A stretch of DNA of 64,000 bases from Eutreptiella sp. 'Long Island Sound 2002' (lineage: Eukaryota; Euglenozoa; Euglenophyceae; Eutreptiales; Eutreptiaceae), in assembly GCA_964036045.1 (NCBI GenBank), contig OZ038387.1:57630427-57694426 (forward strand), given 5' to 3'. This document shows positions 1 through 10,647 of this stretch, in pieces (positions within the stretch are counted from its first letter, which is position 1; the number at the start of each line of letters is the position of its first letter). The notes beneath the pieces were generated by a model that was given only the letters and a program-made list of their open reading frames with translations, made no database searches and was not told where the DNA came from. The translations under genes were made by a program, and so were the position numbers.

Positions 1-715
1 CCACGTCGCTAAAAATTTCCTTCGGCAGCCCGAAGAAAGTAACAAAACGCGTCAGAAATAAAGAAGCCAGCTCAGATGAGGTAATGGTCGTGCTGCATGG
101 CAGTGCGATTACATATCCTGTTAAACGACAGACAATTACAAAAGCTGAGTCATATACAACAGCTCCCTGTTTTACTTCATCCAATTTACAAAAATCTGCT
201 GAGATAGAACTAAACGGATACTCAGGTATTGGATATGAATGCATAGTGTCAGGCTGCAGACCCTTGCGACCTTTGACAGCCTGACAGACCTGACAATGTC
301 CTAACTGCAGCTCAATGTGTTCTTTCAGCTTGGTGTATGAGAATTGTCGTGGCTGTCCTTTATCAAGCTCCTGAAAAATGTATTTTCTCTCAATGAGCTG
401 GTGTGTTTTGTGAATGCCTGGATGGGCATATGTATGTGTCGCCACTATGACTTTGTCCAACAGAGACAAAGGAACGGAAATACGCCCTGCCAATCGAACA
501 CGACCCATATGTAATCTGTACTGACCACTGACACCATCTGCCTCTAATGTTGTCCAATGTGGACCCAGCACTGGGTCAGCAGCATATTCTGGATCCCAAT
601 CACTATACATCACAGCGGTATCAGGGGGGAGTTTGATTGTATTTAGTGTGTGTATGTGTAAATCTTCCACTCTGTCAATGGGCAGCTCGTGCCCGTCACC
701 CACTGAGACACATGA
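1..715 (-). pseudogene. Element A integrase, N-terminal part (partial)
   Basis: Integrase inserts the cDNA copy into the genome. Translating the minus strand shows the HHCC zinc finger, with the two histidines in a stretch reading ATHTYAHPGIHKTH and the cysteines as CQVC near 282-297. The start of the catalytic core follows: first acidic residue in ISADF, and a second at the very edge in FSDV. The glutamate and C-terminal domain lie beyond position 1. The frame differs from that of the RT/RNase H ORF that stops at 696, so a frameshift near 700-720 separates them. It is clearly an integrase; whether the frameshift is real or an assembly error cannot be judged. Confidence 0.88.
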
Positions 716-3071
716 AACTGTAAAACATTTCTGTGTGACGTAACTCACGCTTGACTACTCGAGAAGGTCTGCTCTGTTGAAAAACTGCAGGGTTGCAGTA
801 TAAGTGAAATCCGTCAATATCAGCAAAAGCTGATGCATGCACAAGGGAGGGGTGATTAGAAATGTGACGAATTTCCGCCACCGCACGGGCCTCAAGAAGA
901 AGCTCACGTTCCTCAGTTTGATGAGGTATGTGGACTGCAACACACTCAGTGCAGTCAGGAACCATACAGGCACGTACAGTACGGTACTCTCCAAAATCAT
1001 TTGGGTGCCGTTCACGCAACTTACGTTGTGTGTATTCACGCTCACGCAGTTCACACTGGTTCCAACCCTCAAGGTCATTTTCACTGCCGTGAAAAGATAC
1101 ATCCTGAGATAACCCTGCCGGATATGCCCAGCGTGATAACGCATCAGGGGCTTCATTTTCAGCTCCCTTATGATACAGTATTACAAGATTGAAACGACTT
1201 AAAAACTCGTGCCATCGGCCACGACGACCCAAAGGCCCAGACACACTACCCAAATCCTCCTTATACCACTGTACAATACTACTATGATCTGTACGTACCA
1301 ATACTTCCTGATGTCCTATCCATGACTGAAATTTTAACAAACTACATACAACAGCATACGTCTCTTTTTCCCTCACTGTCCATCCCACCTGTCCTATACC
1401 TTTATCTTTATGCTTACCTGCTGTTTTACTGCCCTGCAGTTTTCTAGAAAAAAAAGCGACAGGATGCCAATTCCCGTCCTCCTGTTCCCCTTCTAACACT
1501 CCCCCTACAGCGAAATCTGATGCATCAGTGGACACCCGCCACCGTGCACCAGGACGCGGTAGATACAACTCAACTTTCTCAAGCAGAGAATCTTTGATTT
1601 GCTGAAATCCCCACTCCATTTCAGGAGTCCACTTGATCTCTGATTGTTTGGGGGTAAGCTTAACACGTTTGCGTAGCTTACAAGGCAACCCCTTAACATC
1701 TACTGCCGGCCCCCCTTGTACATCCTCAAACTGATACGTACCTTTTAGGGCGTCCATCAAGGGGGCAGCATACTTGGCATAGTTACGTATATACATACTA
1801 TACCAATTTGCCAAACCCAGGAACCCTTTCAGGGTCTTGGTATTGGTAATGTGTTTAATTTCCCAATCCCGAAGGGCCTGTGTTTTACTCGGGTTAGGGA
1901 AGCGTTTACCGTTACAAAGTACATGCCCTACATACTGTACTTGACGACGCAACAAAAAACACTTTTCAGGCTTGACCGTGAGGTCAGCAGATGCAAATGC
2001 ATGAAACAGCTCACGCATACAAAGATAATGATAATACAACTTATCCTGATCTGAAGGGTGGGAAGGAATGATATATGAAAAGGGGGTGACCATATCAGAA
2101 TTTGCTGTGCCATCAGGCAAAATTGGCGGCGGTGAAAAACAGGGGTTCAAAAATGTATCAGCTGGTTTGTCTGCATAAGCATGGCTGTCAAAAAGCTTGC
2201 CAGGGCCATGATCAGAAGGTGCATAGTTGCGCGGCACTCCTGTACCCGTCAAGACATCATCAATATACGGCCCACTAGTAGGGCAGTTACGTACAACCCA
2301 CGCAACCAGTCGCTGAAAAACCTGCGGGCCCACCTTAACCCCCATGGGCAGCACCTTCCTTTCATACACGCCGAAAGGTGTGATGAATGCTGTCAAGAAA
2401 CGACTGGATTCCTCCAGGTGCATCTGGTGGAATCCGTCTTCCAAGTCCACCAACGAAAAAACACTGTTACCCTCTTGGCGGGCGAGCTGGTCTTCAATTA
2501 CCGGTAAAGGAAAATTTAACCCTTTAAGCTGGGTATTTAAATACCGATAATCCATGACCAGTCGCCATTTGCCATTGGGTTTGGGGACTAAAAAAGCCCG
2601 CGATACCCACTCTGTACTACCTCGACACTTACGTATGAAACCCTGTTCCTCAAAACCCTTAATTTTATCGTACAGAACCTGTTCACGCACACCTACTGTA
2701 CGTATGGCTTTACAACTAAAAGGAACTGCATTGGGTATCAACTCAAGCTTTACCTCAGCATGAGGACCCCTTTTGTCATTGTCAACCTGCGTGAAAGTTT
2801 TTCTGGTAAAGAACTGCTCCTTCAATTCACTGATTAGTGCTTCACGCAAATGCTGACAGTCCTCATACTCCATATCTGCCTGTACTACACTAAAAATACT
2901 AGTACCAGGATCATCACTCACTACCTGAATACCATGCTCAGTGTTACTATCAGACATATACTCATCAGTAAGAGCATTGTCTTCAGAATCATCACTCTCT
3001 GATATGACGTCACTGGCTGAGTCCTCTAATCCCTGAAAATCAACCCAGTACAGCTTATCAGCCTCAGACAA
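696..3071 (-). CDS. Element A reverse transcriptase / RNase H
   Basis: A 791-residue ORF. Residues 1-110 are acidic and of unknown role. RT follows: LVMDYRYLN near 171-179, SLVDLEDGFHQ near 206-216, LPMGVKVGPQVF near 241-252, and the catalytic YIDD at 269-272. RNase H occupies about 511-650, with catalytic acids in STDASD, REKE, RTDH and APDAL. RT copies the genomic RNA and RNase H removes it. Odd feature: about 70 residues rich in P, D, S and Y (roughly 276-345) separate YIDD from the usual following helix (HYLCMRELFHAF), a spacing far longer than in ordinary Gypsy RTs. The first residue is not a demonstrated start; the ORF is probably one piece of a longer gag-pol polyprotein, shifted from the upstream frame at a T5 run (3086-3090). 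Confidence 0.93.
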   Translation of the reverse strand: MSEADKLYWVDFQGLEDSASDVISESDDSEDNALTDEYMSDSNTEHGIQVVSDDPGTSIFSVVQADMEYEDCQHLREALISELKEQFFTRKTFTQVDNDKRGPHAEVKLELIPNAVPFSCKAIRTVGVREQVLYDKIKGFEEQGFIRKCRGSTEWVSRAFLVPKPNGKWRLVMDYRYLNTQLKGLNFPLPVIEDQLARQEGNSVFSLVDLEDGFHQMHLEESSRFLTAFITPFGVYERKVLPMGVKVGPQVFQRLVAWVVRNCPTSGPYIDDVLTGTGVPRNYAPSDHGPGKLFDSHAYADKPADTFLNPCFSPPPILPDGTANSDMVTPFSYIIPSHPSDQDKLYYHYLCMRELFHAFASADLTVKPEKCFLLRRQVQYVGHVLCNGKRFPNPSKTQALRDWEIKHITNTKTLKGFLGLANWYSMYIRNYAKYAAPLMDALKGTYQFEDVQGGPAVDVKGLPCKLRKRVKLTPKQSEIKWTPEMEWGFQQIKDSLLEKVELYLPRPGARWRVSTDASDFAVGGVLEGEQEDGNWHPVAFFSRKLQGSKTAGKHKDKGIGQVGWTVREKETYAVVCSLLKFQSWIGHQEVLVRTDHSSIVQWYKEDLGSVSGPLGRRGRWHEFLSRFNLVILYHKGAENEAPDALSRWAYPAGLSQDVSFHGSENDLEGWNQCELREREYTQRKLRERHPNDFGEYRTVRACMVPDCTECVAVHIPHQTEERELLLEARAVAEIRHISNHPSLVHASAFADIDGFHLYCNPAVFQQSRPSRVVKRELRHTEMFYSFMCLSG

Positions 3072-3774
3072 GGATTGAACCGATCTTTTTCGCTAGTCGT
3101 CGACGACCAAAACGCCTTCGCTGATGACTTAACCCACCATCAGACAACACAAACTCTGAAGAGGGAGAACTCACAGGCTCATTTGCAGGCTCATTTTCAG
3201 CTCGCGGCTGGCTGTCTGGCAATCCATGAAACTGCGAGTCGACAGATGGCTCACTCCAACCATTGCAAACAGCCTCAGGCCTGATGGCAGGCTGTGAAGG
3301 TCCAGGCTGTTGAGCCCGATCATGGCCAAAGGAGTCAAAGAAAACAACCCGATATGGAACGGTACAGTTTTTTACCTTGCCATGTGAGGTTACAAACAAT
3401 GGGTGGCCAGTTGGGATTTCGACCCAATCCACAGCAACCTCACCAACGAGCCACCACCATGAAGCTTCTTTAACTACAGGGATGATGGCAACTCCACGAC
3501 AGGCTTCCATGACCATTTTGACTGCAACACGGGACCATAGGTGTTCAGGAGGGTGAAGCCACATGGTTTCACCATTCCATGGTTTCGATAGTGACTGCTG
3601 TGGATCAGTCCATGTCTGTGGAAAGGCCTGAAAATTAGGGCAGCCGAAAGCATCGACTGTGACAGACATACCAGCATCCGTCATCCACGCTGAGACATGA
3701 TCAATGACGTCTGATCCAACTCGAACATGTCCTGGTTTAATTTGTTTGACCCGACGATGAAGCATAGTATTCAA
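3064..3774 (-). CDS. Element A Dam-like (adenine methyltransferase fold) domain
   Basis: A 236-residue ORF between dUTPase and RT. Residues 40-43 (VDAF) and 72-77 (WLHPPE) align with VDAFANNRNKRFPKFY...WINPPF in Elements B and C, and the following hydrophobic stretch (VAIIPVV) matches IFIVPNW and ILVVPLW there. This pattern resembles the Dam-like domain known from phages and from DIRS-type retrotransposons, where (D/N)PP(Y/F/W) is the catalytic loop. In this copy the loop reads HPPE, so methyltransferase activity is doubtful; a structural or nucleic-acid-binding role is possible. The last 70 residues are polar and end in a basic RRFGRRRLAKK segment. The ORF starts at TTG, and its frame differs from both neighbours by one-base shifts at homopolymers. 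Confidence 0.68.
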   Translation of the reverse strand: MNTMLHRRVKQIKPGHVRVGSDVIDHVSAWMTDAGMSVTVDAFGCPNFQAFPQTWTDPQQSLSKPWNGETMWLHPPEHLWSRVAVKMVMEACRGVAIIPVVKEASWWWLVGEVAVDWVEIPTGHPLFVTSHGKVKNCTVPYRVVFFDSFGHDRAQQPGPSQPAIRPEAVCNGWSEPSVDSQFHGLPDSQPRAENEPANEPVSSPSSEFVLSDGGLSHQRRRFGRRRLAKKIGSILV

Positions 3775-3782
3775 AGCAGGAG

Positions 3783-5255
3783 TTATGAATTTATTCGCAG
3801 GGGGCTGGGTGTGGTTGCCATTGGAAAAGGGTCAGACCCTTGAAGTGACGTGAGATTCAACTCAGTCAGACCTCGAAACATTCTGTTATCCTGTCGTAAC
3901 TGAGAATCATAGTAAGACAGAACTTTAGTATCACGATAATCAATGCAACGAGCATACCCACAGCCAGCCATAAAATAATCTCGGGCCCATGCCTCATGGC
4001 AATGGCCCCACTGATCAGCATACAAAACGTCAATCTGTGATGCTTCCCTGGTCCCTCCTGCACTTAAAAAATCCTGGCTAACTTGACAGTGAACTGAGTC
4101 TGTAGCTTCAGTACAAGACGAAGCAGAAGTTGGATAAACGGGAGAAATTATACTCCTGTTGCCAGAAAACAAACGATAAGCCAACGCCGTAATACTTGAA
4201 ACAAACATAACCAGGTTAAGCGAATCACTCGCACCTGCAGAAAGATCGTTACGATCACTCATTGTAATGGGAGCCTCATGCCCCACTAAACCAAGGACCT
4301 CACGTCCCATACTCAGCAAATCACTCGCCATCTGCAGAGCATCACACTCCTGATGCAGTGAATCACTCACTGTAAAACTTCCAGAAGCCTCACGCTTCAT
4401 AGCTGACCTATTGGGAACCTCACGCTCCACACTCGATGACTCTCTTACCTGGGGAGCCTCGCGCTCCACATTTTGCACAGTCTGCAAACTAACCTGAGTG
4501 GCATCACGCCTTGTAGACAGCGAAGTGCTCGCCATTTTTTGCAAAATTCCAAATAGAATGAAAAGGGAAACAAAACAGTCAAATGACTGCGGATGTGTGG
4601 AATTAGTTTGGTTTGTCAGAGACGAATTTTCCTGCGGCGGTATAAATTGACTGCGGCCTGTACTGCCAAAACCACCTGTCCCGCGCTCAGTGGTCGACAG
4701 CTCCTTGGCTTCAACCACAGATGGCGTTGAATGCTTCTCAAGTATTAATTGAGCAATTCTGTCACCTCTCTGAATCGTGAAAAGCTGGTCACCGGAATTC
4801 TCAAGTAACACCGTTACATCACCACGGTATCCCCGATCTATGACGCCGCCCGCAACATGTACCCTTTGGGCAGCAAAACTGCTGCGTGAGGCGATGCGAC
4901 CATAATGACCTATTGGGATTGCCATGGAGATGTGCAGTGGGATTTTTACACAAGACTGAGCCGGAATTGAAACTGAGACAGGGGAAAATAGATCATACCC
5001 GGCGGAATCACCGGTTGCTTGCTTGGGTAATATCACGTCGTCCTGAAGTGGTTTGACCTGGAGTGATGACCCATCCTGCAAAAAGAAAACCTGATCATAT
5101 TCCCTGGAGCATATCTTCTCATGCAACATGTCCATAATGCGTACATGCAGATAATGCCTGAGGTGGTGCCGTTGGATTACACTCAGGACACCACCAATCT
5201 GCGACCAGCGGTTCTGAGAAGCGTACAGATTTTTGCTCAAGGACAGGCTGTCCAT
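3783..5255 (-). CDS. Element A dUTPase domain plus unknown C-terminal region
   Basis: A 490-residue ORF. Residues about 60-200 are a trimeric-type dUTPase with all five motifs in order: DSAGYDL (83-89), RIASRSSFA (120-128), GGVIDRGYRGDV (136-147, with the catalytic aspartate in VID), RGDRIAQLI (163-171) and RGTGGFGSTG (191-200). The enzyme hydrolyses dUTP to dUMP and PPi, limiting uracil incorporation during reverse transcription. Several retroviruses carry one, and I recall a report in some fungal Metaviridae, but it is uncommon in Ty3/Gypsy elements. Residues 200-490 are Ser/Glu-rich and unrecognised. It overlaps the protease ORF by 137 bases in another frame; the useful part begins near residue 45, so a frameshift at about 5125 is likely. 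Confidence 0.93.
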   Translation of the reverse strand: MDSLSLSKNLYASQNRWSQIGGVLSVIQRHHLRHYLHVRIMDMLHEKICSREYDQVFFLQDGSSLQVKPLQDDVILPKQATGDSAGYDLFSPVSVSIPAQSCVKIPLHISMAIPIGHYGRIASRSSFAAQRVHVAGGVIDRGYRGDVTVLLENSGDQLFTIQRGDRIAQLILEKHSTPSVVEAKELSTTERGTGGFGSTGRSQFIPPQENSSLTNQTNSTHPQSFDCFVSLFILFGILQKMASTSLSTRRDATQVSLQTVQNVEREAPQVRESSSVEREVPNRSAMKREASGSFTVSDSLHQECDALQMASDLLSMGREVLGLVGHEAPITMSDRNDLSAGASDSLNLVMFVSSITALAYRLFSGNRSIISPVYPTSASSCTEATDSVHCQVSQDFLSAGGTREASQIDVLYADQWGHCHEAWARDYFMAGCGYARCIDYRDTKVLSYYDSQLRQDNRMFRGLTELNLTSLQGSDPFPMATTPSPLRINS

Positions 5256-5946
5256 GTCCAGATTGCTTCAAAATGCTGACCAAAACACGCTGATGTACAC
5301 AGGGACATGCTGTCTGGTCTCCATGACACTTAGGGCATAACCCTTGATACCGTGATGGATATTTCACCATTTTCAGCTCCTCCATGGGGACCAGAAATTT
5401 TTGATTGGGCAGAAAAGCAAGGCGGTACTGCTGGAAAAAAGGAAACCCCAGCAGAATTTTGTCCCCTACATCTGCGAGGTGAATGAACACATTTAGGCAC
5501 TGGAGGATAACCACTCCGCGCTTCGCTGTCACAGGTATTGACATATTGACAATGACGTCCTTGTCTCCTCCTGTAATCTGCGATTTCCCCGCCCCCAACA
5601 AACGTAACGGGCGTGGGGCGTCCACCCAGCTAGCTTTGGGAAAACATTTTGACGGCCCCACTGCCAAAACCTGACACCCTATGTCTGCCAGTGTCAGTAC
5701 TTCAGTCTCCGGCAAAAGTAATTGATCCTGGAAGGAGATTCGAACATGAAATAAAAGTTCACTCTTACCCGAATGATATTTATTGGGGGGTTTAATGGGG
5801 GATCGAGTAACAGAGGGCATTGTCTCAAAGTCCAGTGACCTGATCTCAACTCCCTGGTTCTGCGAATAGAAAAGGGGAGGTAACTGCAGCCACCGAACAT
5901 GCTTGTCTGGCCTGGCACTCCGGGCGTATGGCTGCCTGCCTATACC
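5119..5946 (-). CDS. Element A retropepsin-like protease region
   Basis: The frame is open from just after the amber codon at 5947; the first ATG is at 5820. The protease core is seen as LTLADIGCQVLAVG, corresponding to the catalytic D-T/S-G strand, with KILLGFPFFQQY as the conserved second half. The triplet is D-I-G, not D-S/T-G, which is unusual for retropepsins. Downstream, cysteines in CPKC, CPC and WWCPEC suggest a zinc-binding module of unknown role before the dUTPase. A retropepsin would process gag-pol during particle maturation. Being in frame with gag across a single TAG, it is probably made only as a gag-pro-pol fusion. Confidence 0.7.
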   Translation of the reverse strand, partial: GIGRQPYARSARPDKHVRWLQLPPLFYSQNQGVEIRSLDFETMPSVTRSPIKPPNKYHSGKSELLFHVRISFQDQLLLPETEVLTLADIGCQVLAVGPSKCFPKASWVDAPRPLRLLGAGKSQITGGDKDVIVNMSIPVTAKRGVVILQCLNVFIHLADVGDKILLGFPFFQQYRLAFLPNQKFLVPMEELKMVKYPSRYQGLCPKCHGDQTACPCVHQRVLVSILKQSGHGQPVLEQKSVRFSEPLVADWWCPECNPTAPPQALSACTHYGHVA

Positions 5947-5949
5947 CTA
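5947..5949 (-). promoter_or_regulatory. Amber codon between gag and pro (candidate readthrough site), Element A
   Basis: The gag frame that carries the zinc knuckle reaches a TAG here, and the same frame stays open into the protease. The context is CCT TAG GGT. Elements B and C have the same arrangement with TAG GGA and TAG GGG. A TAG followed by G also precedes pol in gammaretroviruses, where readthrough makes gag-pol. Confidence 0.6.
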
Positions 5950-8900
5950 AGGTACAGATTGCTTGGGCTGAGAATCCTCAGATAGTACTGTCTGGGGTGG
6001 GGTTTCACTGATGGCACTGGCACTCTCATTCTGAACACTACGCGCCCGGGCATTCTCACGCGCGTACCGGCTCGGTGTCTGACATTGAGACGCCACATGC
6101 CCCCGACCCCCACAGCGGAAACAGACAGCTGTAGCACCAGGACCCTTGGTATCTGCTGTGGTCTTGCGGTAATGGCGGTCAGGCCCACGCTCATCGCCGG
6201 ATGACCGCTTTCCATCGCGATCCCTGGTTCTCGTGTTCGCTGAACCATGGTCCGTTCCATTCCCACTGGACCTGCGTTCATGGTCTGTTCTTTTCCCATC
6301 AGATCTGTGTTCGCGGAAGGATCGACGGTCATTTCAATCCGTCCCTGATCCACTCTCCTTATCACTACCACGACCTTTACTGTACTGTCTCCTGTCTTTG
6401 TATGGACTGCGGTGTGACTTATCACGACCTTCACTGCCACTGCGACCGCTACGATATCCACCACTACCTTGACCAATACGGTACCCACTGTGACCACTAG
6501 GATATTCTTTTTCTTTACGTGATTCACTATCACTACGACCGCTCCGATATCCCCGGTCACGATCACTGTTATATCCTCGACCGCGACAACTGTTATATCG
6601 TCGTTCACCACTCCTGCCTGTACGTCGTTCATCACGACAACGTTGTGAACCATAGTCACTGCGGTTCTCAGGCCTGCTGGGTACATTACTAACCGCACTG
6701 ACAGCAGTGGGCTGAGCATGCATACCATCAATGACATCTTGCTCCACCCACTCTCCATCAAGAACCGCCAACGAACGGGGCATTACAAACATGAACAACT
6801 CAATGTATGTAAATTTTTTGGTTGCCCCTGGCAGCCTGAATTTGTAACAAATCATTCTTGATCTGAAACCATGGCTCTTCTGGGCGCATTTTAGAAGTGG
6901 ACGCAATAATGGCACCTATGAGCACTGAGTGTGCTTCCCACATGGATGTTCCTCCATATGCTGCTGTTCGGCGCCCATGCTTCAGAAATCTAACAAAGAA
7001 GTTATACCACTCCTCAGGACCCACTTGTCCCTGCAGTGACCCAGGTAGCGCCAATGCTTTAAAAACATTTCCAGGGACGTAAGGGTTCTGGTGACGCCTA
7101 CCGTACATCCGGATAAGCTGGAAAACTTCACCAATACGCAAACGTTCCTGTCTAATCTGGGTAATCAACTCAATTTGCCTGTTCTCAGGCTGTGTAGCTA
7201 CCAACAACTTTAGTTGATACCCCATCTCGAACCATCGACCAGTATTTTCATACCAATCGATGTAGAGCAACTCCCAATCAACGTAAAGCATTTTTTTTCT
7301 ATCCCAAATGGGAATTGCGAATTGACGGCGCAAGCTGCTTAAAACATCTGGGTCTATCCAACCGTCGGTATTGGAACCAAAAATACCTTTACCCCTAAAC
7401 TCTCGGCCAGGCGGCGGGGAGGAGAACTCGATATCATCATTCCATTCACGCACCTCATGGAATGCGAAACCGGGCGTGATTCCAGACGGTAAAAGAGTAG
7501 TTGCATCAAAAAACGAAGGCGGCTTAAGACCCCGAAAAGGCTTCAAGTATCCTTCGGGATCATACAGCCAATGTAACAAAGGTGAATGTGCAGACATGGC
7601 GGGAGTAGGAGAAGAGGGGAATTCCAAATCACAACCACGCCCAACGCACTGACGTGGGTTGGTACCACTCGATGAAGGTGGAGCCGTAATAGGCGCCGCT
7701 GCAGTTGATGCTAATGCTGACTGAGGAGAGGGCTGTGAACCTCCATCCCTTTCGTGCATGCGGTTTGTCAAATGCGCTTGTGAACTCGAAACTTCTTGGG
7801 TTGAGGAAGTAGCTTGTCCAGCCTGTAAAGAGGCACGGCCAATGCTATTGGAACCCGCAATACGTTGATGTATTGTGTCAACGTCCGTGCGCAATAACCG
7901 GAAACTCTCTTGGAATGCGGTTTGTACACCATCAAATGTAATTCCTACGCGTGCTTCTAAGGCCTGCAATTTAGAATCAACGTCTTGAGGCGAAAGGCCT
8001 TGCATGTTACCTAAAGCATTGACTTTCAACTCCAAACCGGAGACACGAGTACGAACGGTATTTGATGAAGTGTCCACTTCCGAATTGAAGTGTTCAACCC
8101 GCTGAAAAAAAACAAGCATTTTGGACTCGGCAACCGAATGCAACTGCAAGAGTTCATCACGAATGGCGTTACCATTGGGGTGTGAGAGAATTTGGGATGA
8201 AGAATGGGGTCCCGATGGTGATGGCGGATCACTCGCCACCTGAGCACTCACTTCGGCAATCCGTTGAGAAGTGAATGATGTATGATTGTGCAACTGGGAA
8301 TTTGTAGTTGCGTGTTCATGCTCCAGTTTACCCAAAGCACTTTTAACCATCTCAACTTGACTCGAAAGAGGAGATTAACGCTCTTCCAAGAGCGTTATAC
8401 GCATGGTAAGCGCTTGTAATCCACGTTTCATGTCTCCGCTAGTGCTACTCAATTGTGCACTCATGGAATCAATAGCACTAGAAACCTCCAAAAGGGACTT
8501 TTTGTGAGCGACTGCAAATTCTTCAACCTTAGAAACTCGCCGCTCAAGAGGTCCCATTAGTCCTTGCAAACTGGAACACGTGTCATGCAATTGTTGAATA
8601 CGAGTCAATGTGTGTTCATCGAGGCCGGTTGGTCTCACACCATCACCTATCTGGCGAGCAAAAGAGTCACACCTCAAATTCATTGTAGAATTGAGGCCTT
8701 TCTCGATTTCAACGCTTCGCTTGGTGATGGTGTCCTCAACTTGTGACAACGTTTTTCCAGTTCATTCACCTAAATGAGAATTAAAAGAACAAAATTGAGA
8801 TTGATTGTTCCGAAATGATTCATTGATGCGTGCGTTTAGAGCCTTGAGATGCTCACCAATGCGCGTTTGCACTAAGGACTCAACGCGTGTATTTATCGTG

Positions 8901-10103
8901 TCGAAAGCGGCTTGCAAACGTTGTGCAAAATGACTCTCGAAAGAAGATTGTAGCTCACGCAACTTAGATTCACAAAGAACCTGCAAAGCATCAACCCTTT
9001 CATTGACTTGTTCAACACGGTCTTGTAATTGCTTCAATTGCAAACCGACTTCATTTGTCAACACATCCCTAACATGATTATCACCAATGTCCACATGCTC
9101 CCTTATTAAATGCAAATAATTCATAATCGAGCCACCGGGCACGGATGCATGCAATATATAATCGGAACCAAACGAATCAAATGCATAAGAATGGGATGCC
9201 AAAGTGCTCTCTATTGTGTGCATGGTATTTTTTCGCCATGTGCAAAGAGGAAGCGAAAATATTTTGCATTTCTTCAAGTTGAACATTCATCAATTGAATA
9301 TCACCACGCGTAGCAAAGTTCAAAAAGCGCTCGTGAATAGTCGTCACGGTCTCGTCTACCTTGCTTGCACTTGCCGCACCCTTCAACATCATGTCAAGAT
9401 TGGCCTCCACTTCTTCCATTCGTTGTTCCACGAGCCCCAAAATGTCCTTAAGGCTCTCCGAATCAACCGAATTTTGCTCTCAATAACGAATTCCGTCGGA
9501 GTGTCGTTGGGACTCATGAGGTGGATAACTTTGAGAAGAGTTGGTAGCATTATTCTCCAATTGCTCAACCCGAACAACCACTTGTTTGTATCGATGTTCA
9601 ACATGGCTTTTCACAACCTTTTTGAATTTTTCAATCTCGGTAGCAAGTGTTCCTTGTTGTAGGGTGCACGTTGTATAAACGTTCTTGCTCATTGCCTCAC
9701 AACCATCAATGCGTTGTTGAATGGCGTGTACCTTGGGAGATTGTGACAAAAGAACTTCAAATTCATCTTGTTGCGAGCCTTGTGAAGAGTGATAATGTTC
9801 GGAACGCGATGGAGTTTGTCGTTGATGTTCTTCAAATTGTTCCACCAATTGTTGGACTCGTGATGGCTTCTCCAAATTGTCAACATCACCCGTTTCATCT
9901 TCGTTCATGAACTCCTCCACATACGACTTGCCAAAAGAAAGGCGAGTTGAGGGAAGGATGTTGGGACCAAGTGATGTTTCGAATTTTTGAAATGGGTCCA
10001 TTGACTCATCATTGTTGTAGGTTGTGCCATATCCGGGGCTTGGAGTCACGGATTCGAAACGCTTATGCTTGCTACCATGTTTTGAGACTGGTGTATCCTC
10101 CAT
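5950..10103 (-). pseudogene. Element A gag (coiled-coil nucleocapsid precursor), interrupted
   Basis: The frame starts at ATG 10103, eight codons before the end of the 5' LTR. The first two-thirds (to about 7700) has long heptad-like stretches that look like coiled coil; a capsid-like region follows (about 7500-6850), then a basic R/S/G-rich segment (6750-6340). A CX2CX4HX4C zinc knuckle, CFRCGGRGHVASQC, lies at 6082-6123. Gag packages the RNA and builds the particle. In-frame stops occur at 9480-9482 (TGA), 8762-8764 (TGA), 8375-8377 (TAA) and 6334-6336 (TGA). Frame changes occur at two T6 runs (9228-9233 and 6814-6819). This copy cannot make full-length gag unless stops are suppressed and the shifts are assembly errors. 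Confidence 0.8.
10066..10077 (-). promoter_or_regulatory. Primer-binding site, Element A
   Basis: TGGTAGCAAGCA on the minus strand starts directly after the LTR end (CTCAAAACA). It shares TGGTAGCA with the sites in Elements B and C, the complement of a tRNA 3' end TGCTACCA, but diverges after base 8. Confidence 0.7.
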
Positions 10104-10451
10104 CTTAGTTTGAGATTTCCGAAATTGCAGAGTTTTGGGCTAACGACTCCGGATCCCACGGAATACACAATCAGCAATGGCACATACAAGATTGAGTCAA
10201 AATCATCATTAAAAATGCAAGACCCTGCAGTGTAGTACAGAAAACTCACAACATTATGCACAGTTAGTTCCGTCCTACTTCGCAGCGTCTTTTGCAAGTC
10301 ACAGAGCGTTCAATCTTATAAATAAAGCGTGATCTGAGTTTAATTATAGACAATCAACAACGTGCAAATGATGATCCATAATGTGCGCGCGATCTCTGCT
10401 GTGCGCGCACTCTCTGACTCACGTTGGGGTGTTTATCACTGTTTCATTACA
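10078..10451 (-). repeat. 5' LTR of Element A (374 bp)
   Basis: On the minus strand it starts TGTAATGAAACAG and ends CTCAAAACA. An inverted copy of identical length lies at 35795-36168, which fixes both boundaries. The gag ATG (10103) lies inside it. Confidence 0.93.
10315..10327 (-). promoter_or_regulatory. TATA-like core promoter in A LTR
   Basis: CTTTATTTATAAG on the minus strand, kept in the other family copy at 35919-35931. It lies about 210 bp upstream of the gag ATG. It resembles the TTTATTTAAAT motif of the B and C LTRs. Confidence 0.45.
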
Positions 10452-10647
10452 CTAAGGGTCCTACCGGAATGGGAGGGGGGTGATGGATGTGAGCTTTCGT
10501 CAAGGCATGTGTGGAGTGACGGAGGGAATACGGGGAGATGACAACACACCCCGGGGTTAGTAATATCCCGCCTATGGCCTTTTTACCATCCCAAAAAAAA
10601 CTCCACCCAAACCCTTTGATATTACCAAGGATGACAACCCTACACCA

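Larger units (their letters stand above)
1..10451 (-). mobile_element. Element A: Ty3/Gypsy LTR retrotransposon with dUTPase (3' end outside window)
   Basis: One element reads leftward: 5' LTR (10078-10451), primer-binding site, gag, amber codon, protease, dUTPase, Dam-like domain, reverse transcriptase/RNase H, then integrase cut by the window edge. The order PR-RT-RH-INT identifies Ty3/Gypsy. A second copy of the same family on the plus strand (34045-36168) shares the 374-bp LTR and supplies the integrase C-terminus and chromodomain missing here. The coding region is damaged: gag has four in-frame stops, and frames change near T6 (9228-9233), T6 (6814-6819), G5 (3800-3804) and T5 (3086-3090). 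The LTR is bounded by TG...CA. Sequence next to the outer LTR edge is CTAAG; its target-duplication partner lies outside the window. Confidence 0.92.
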
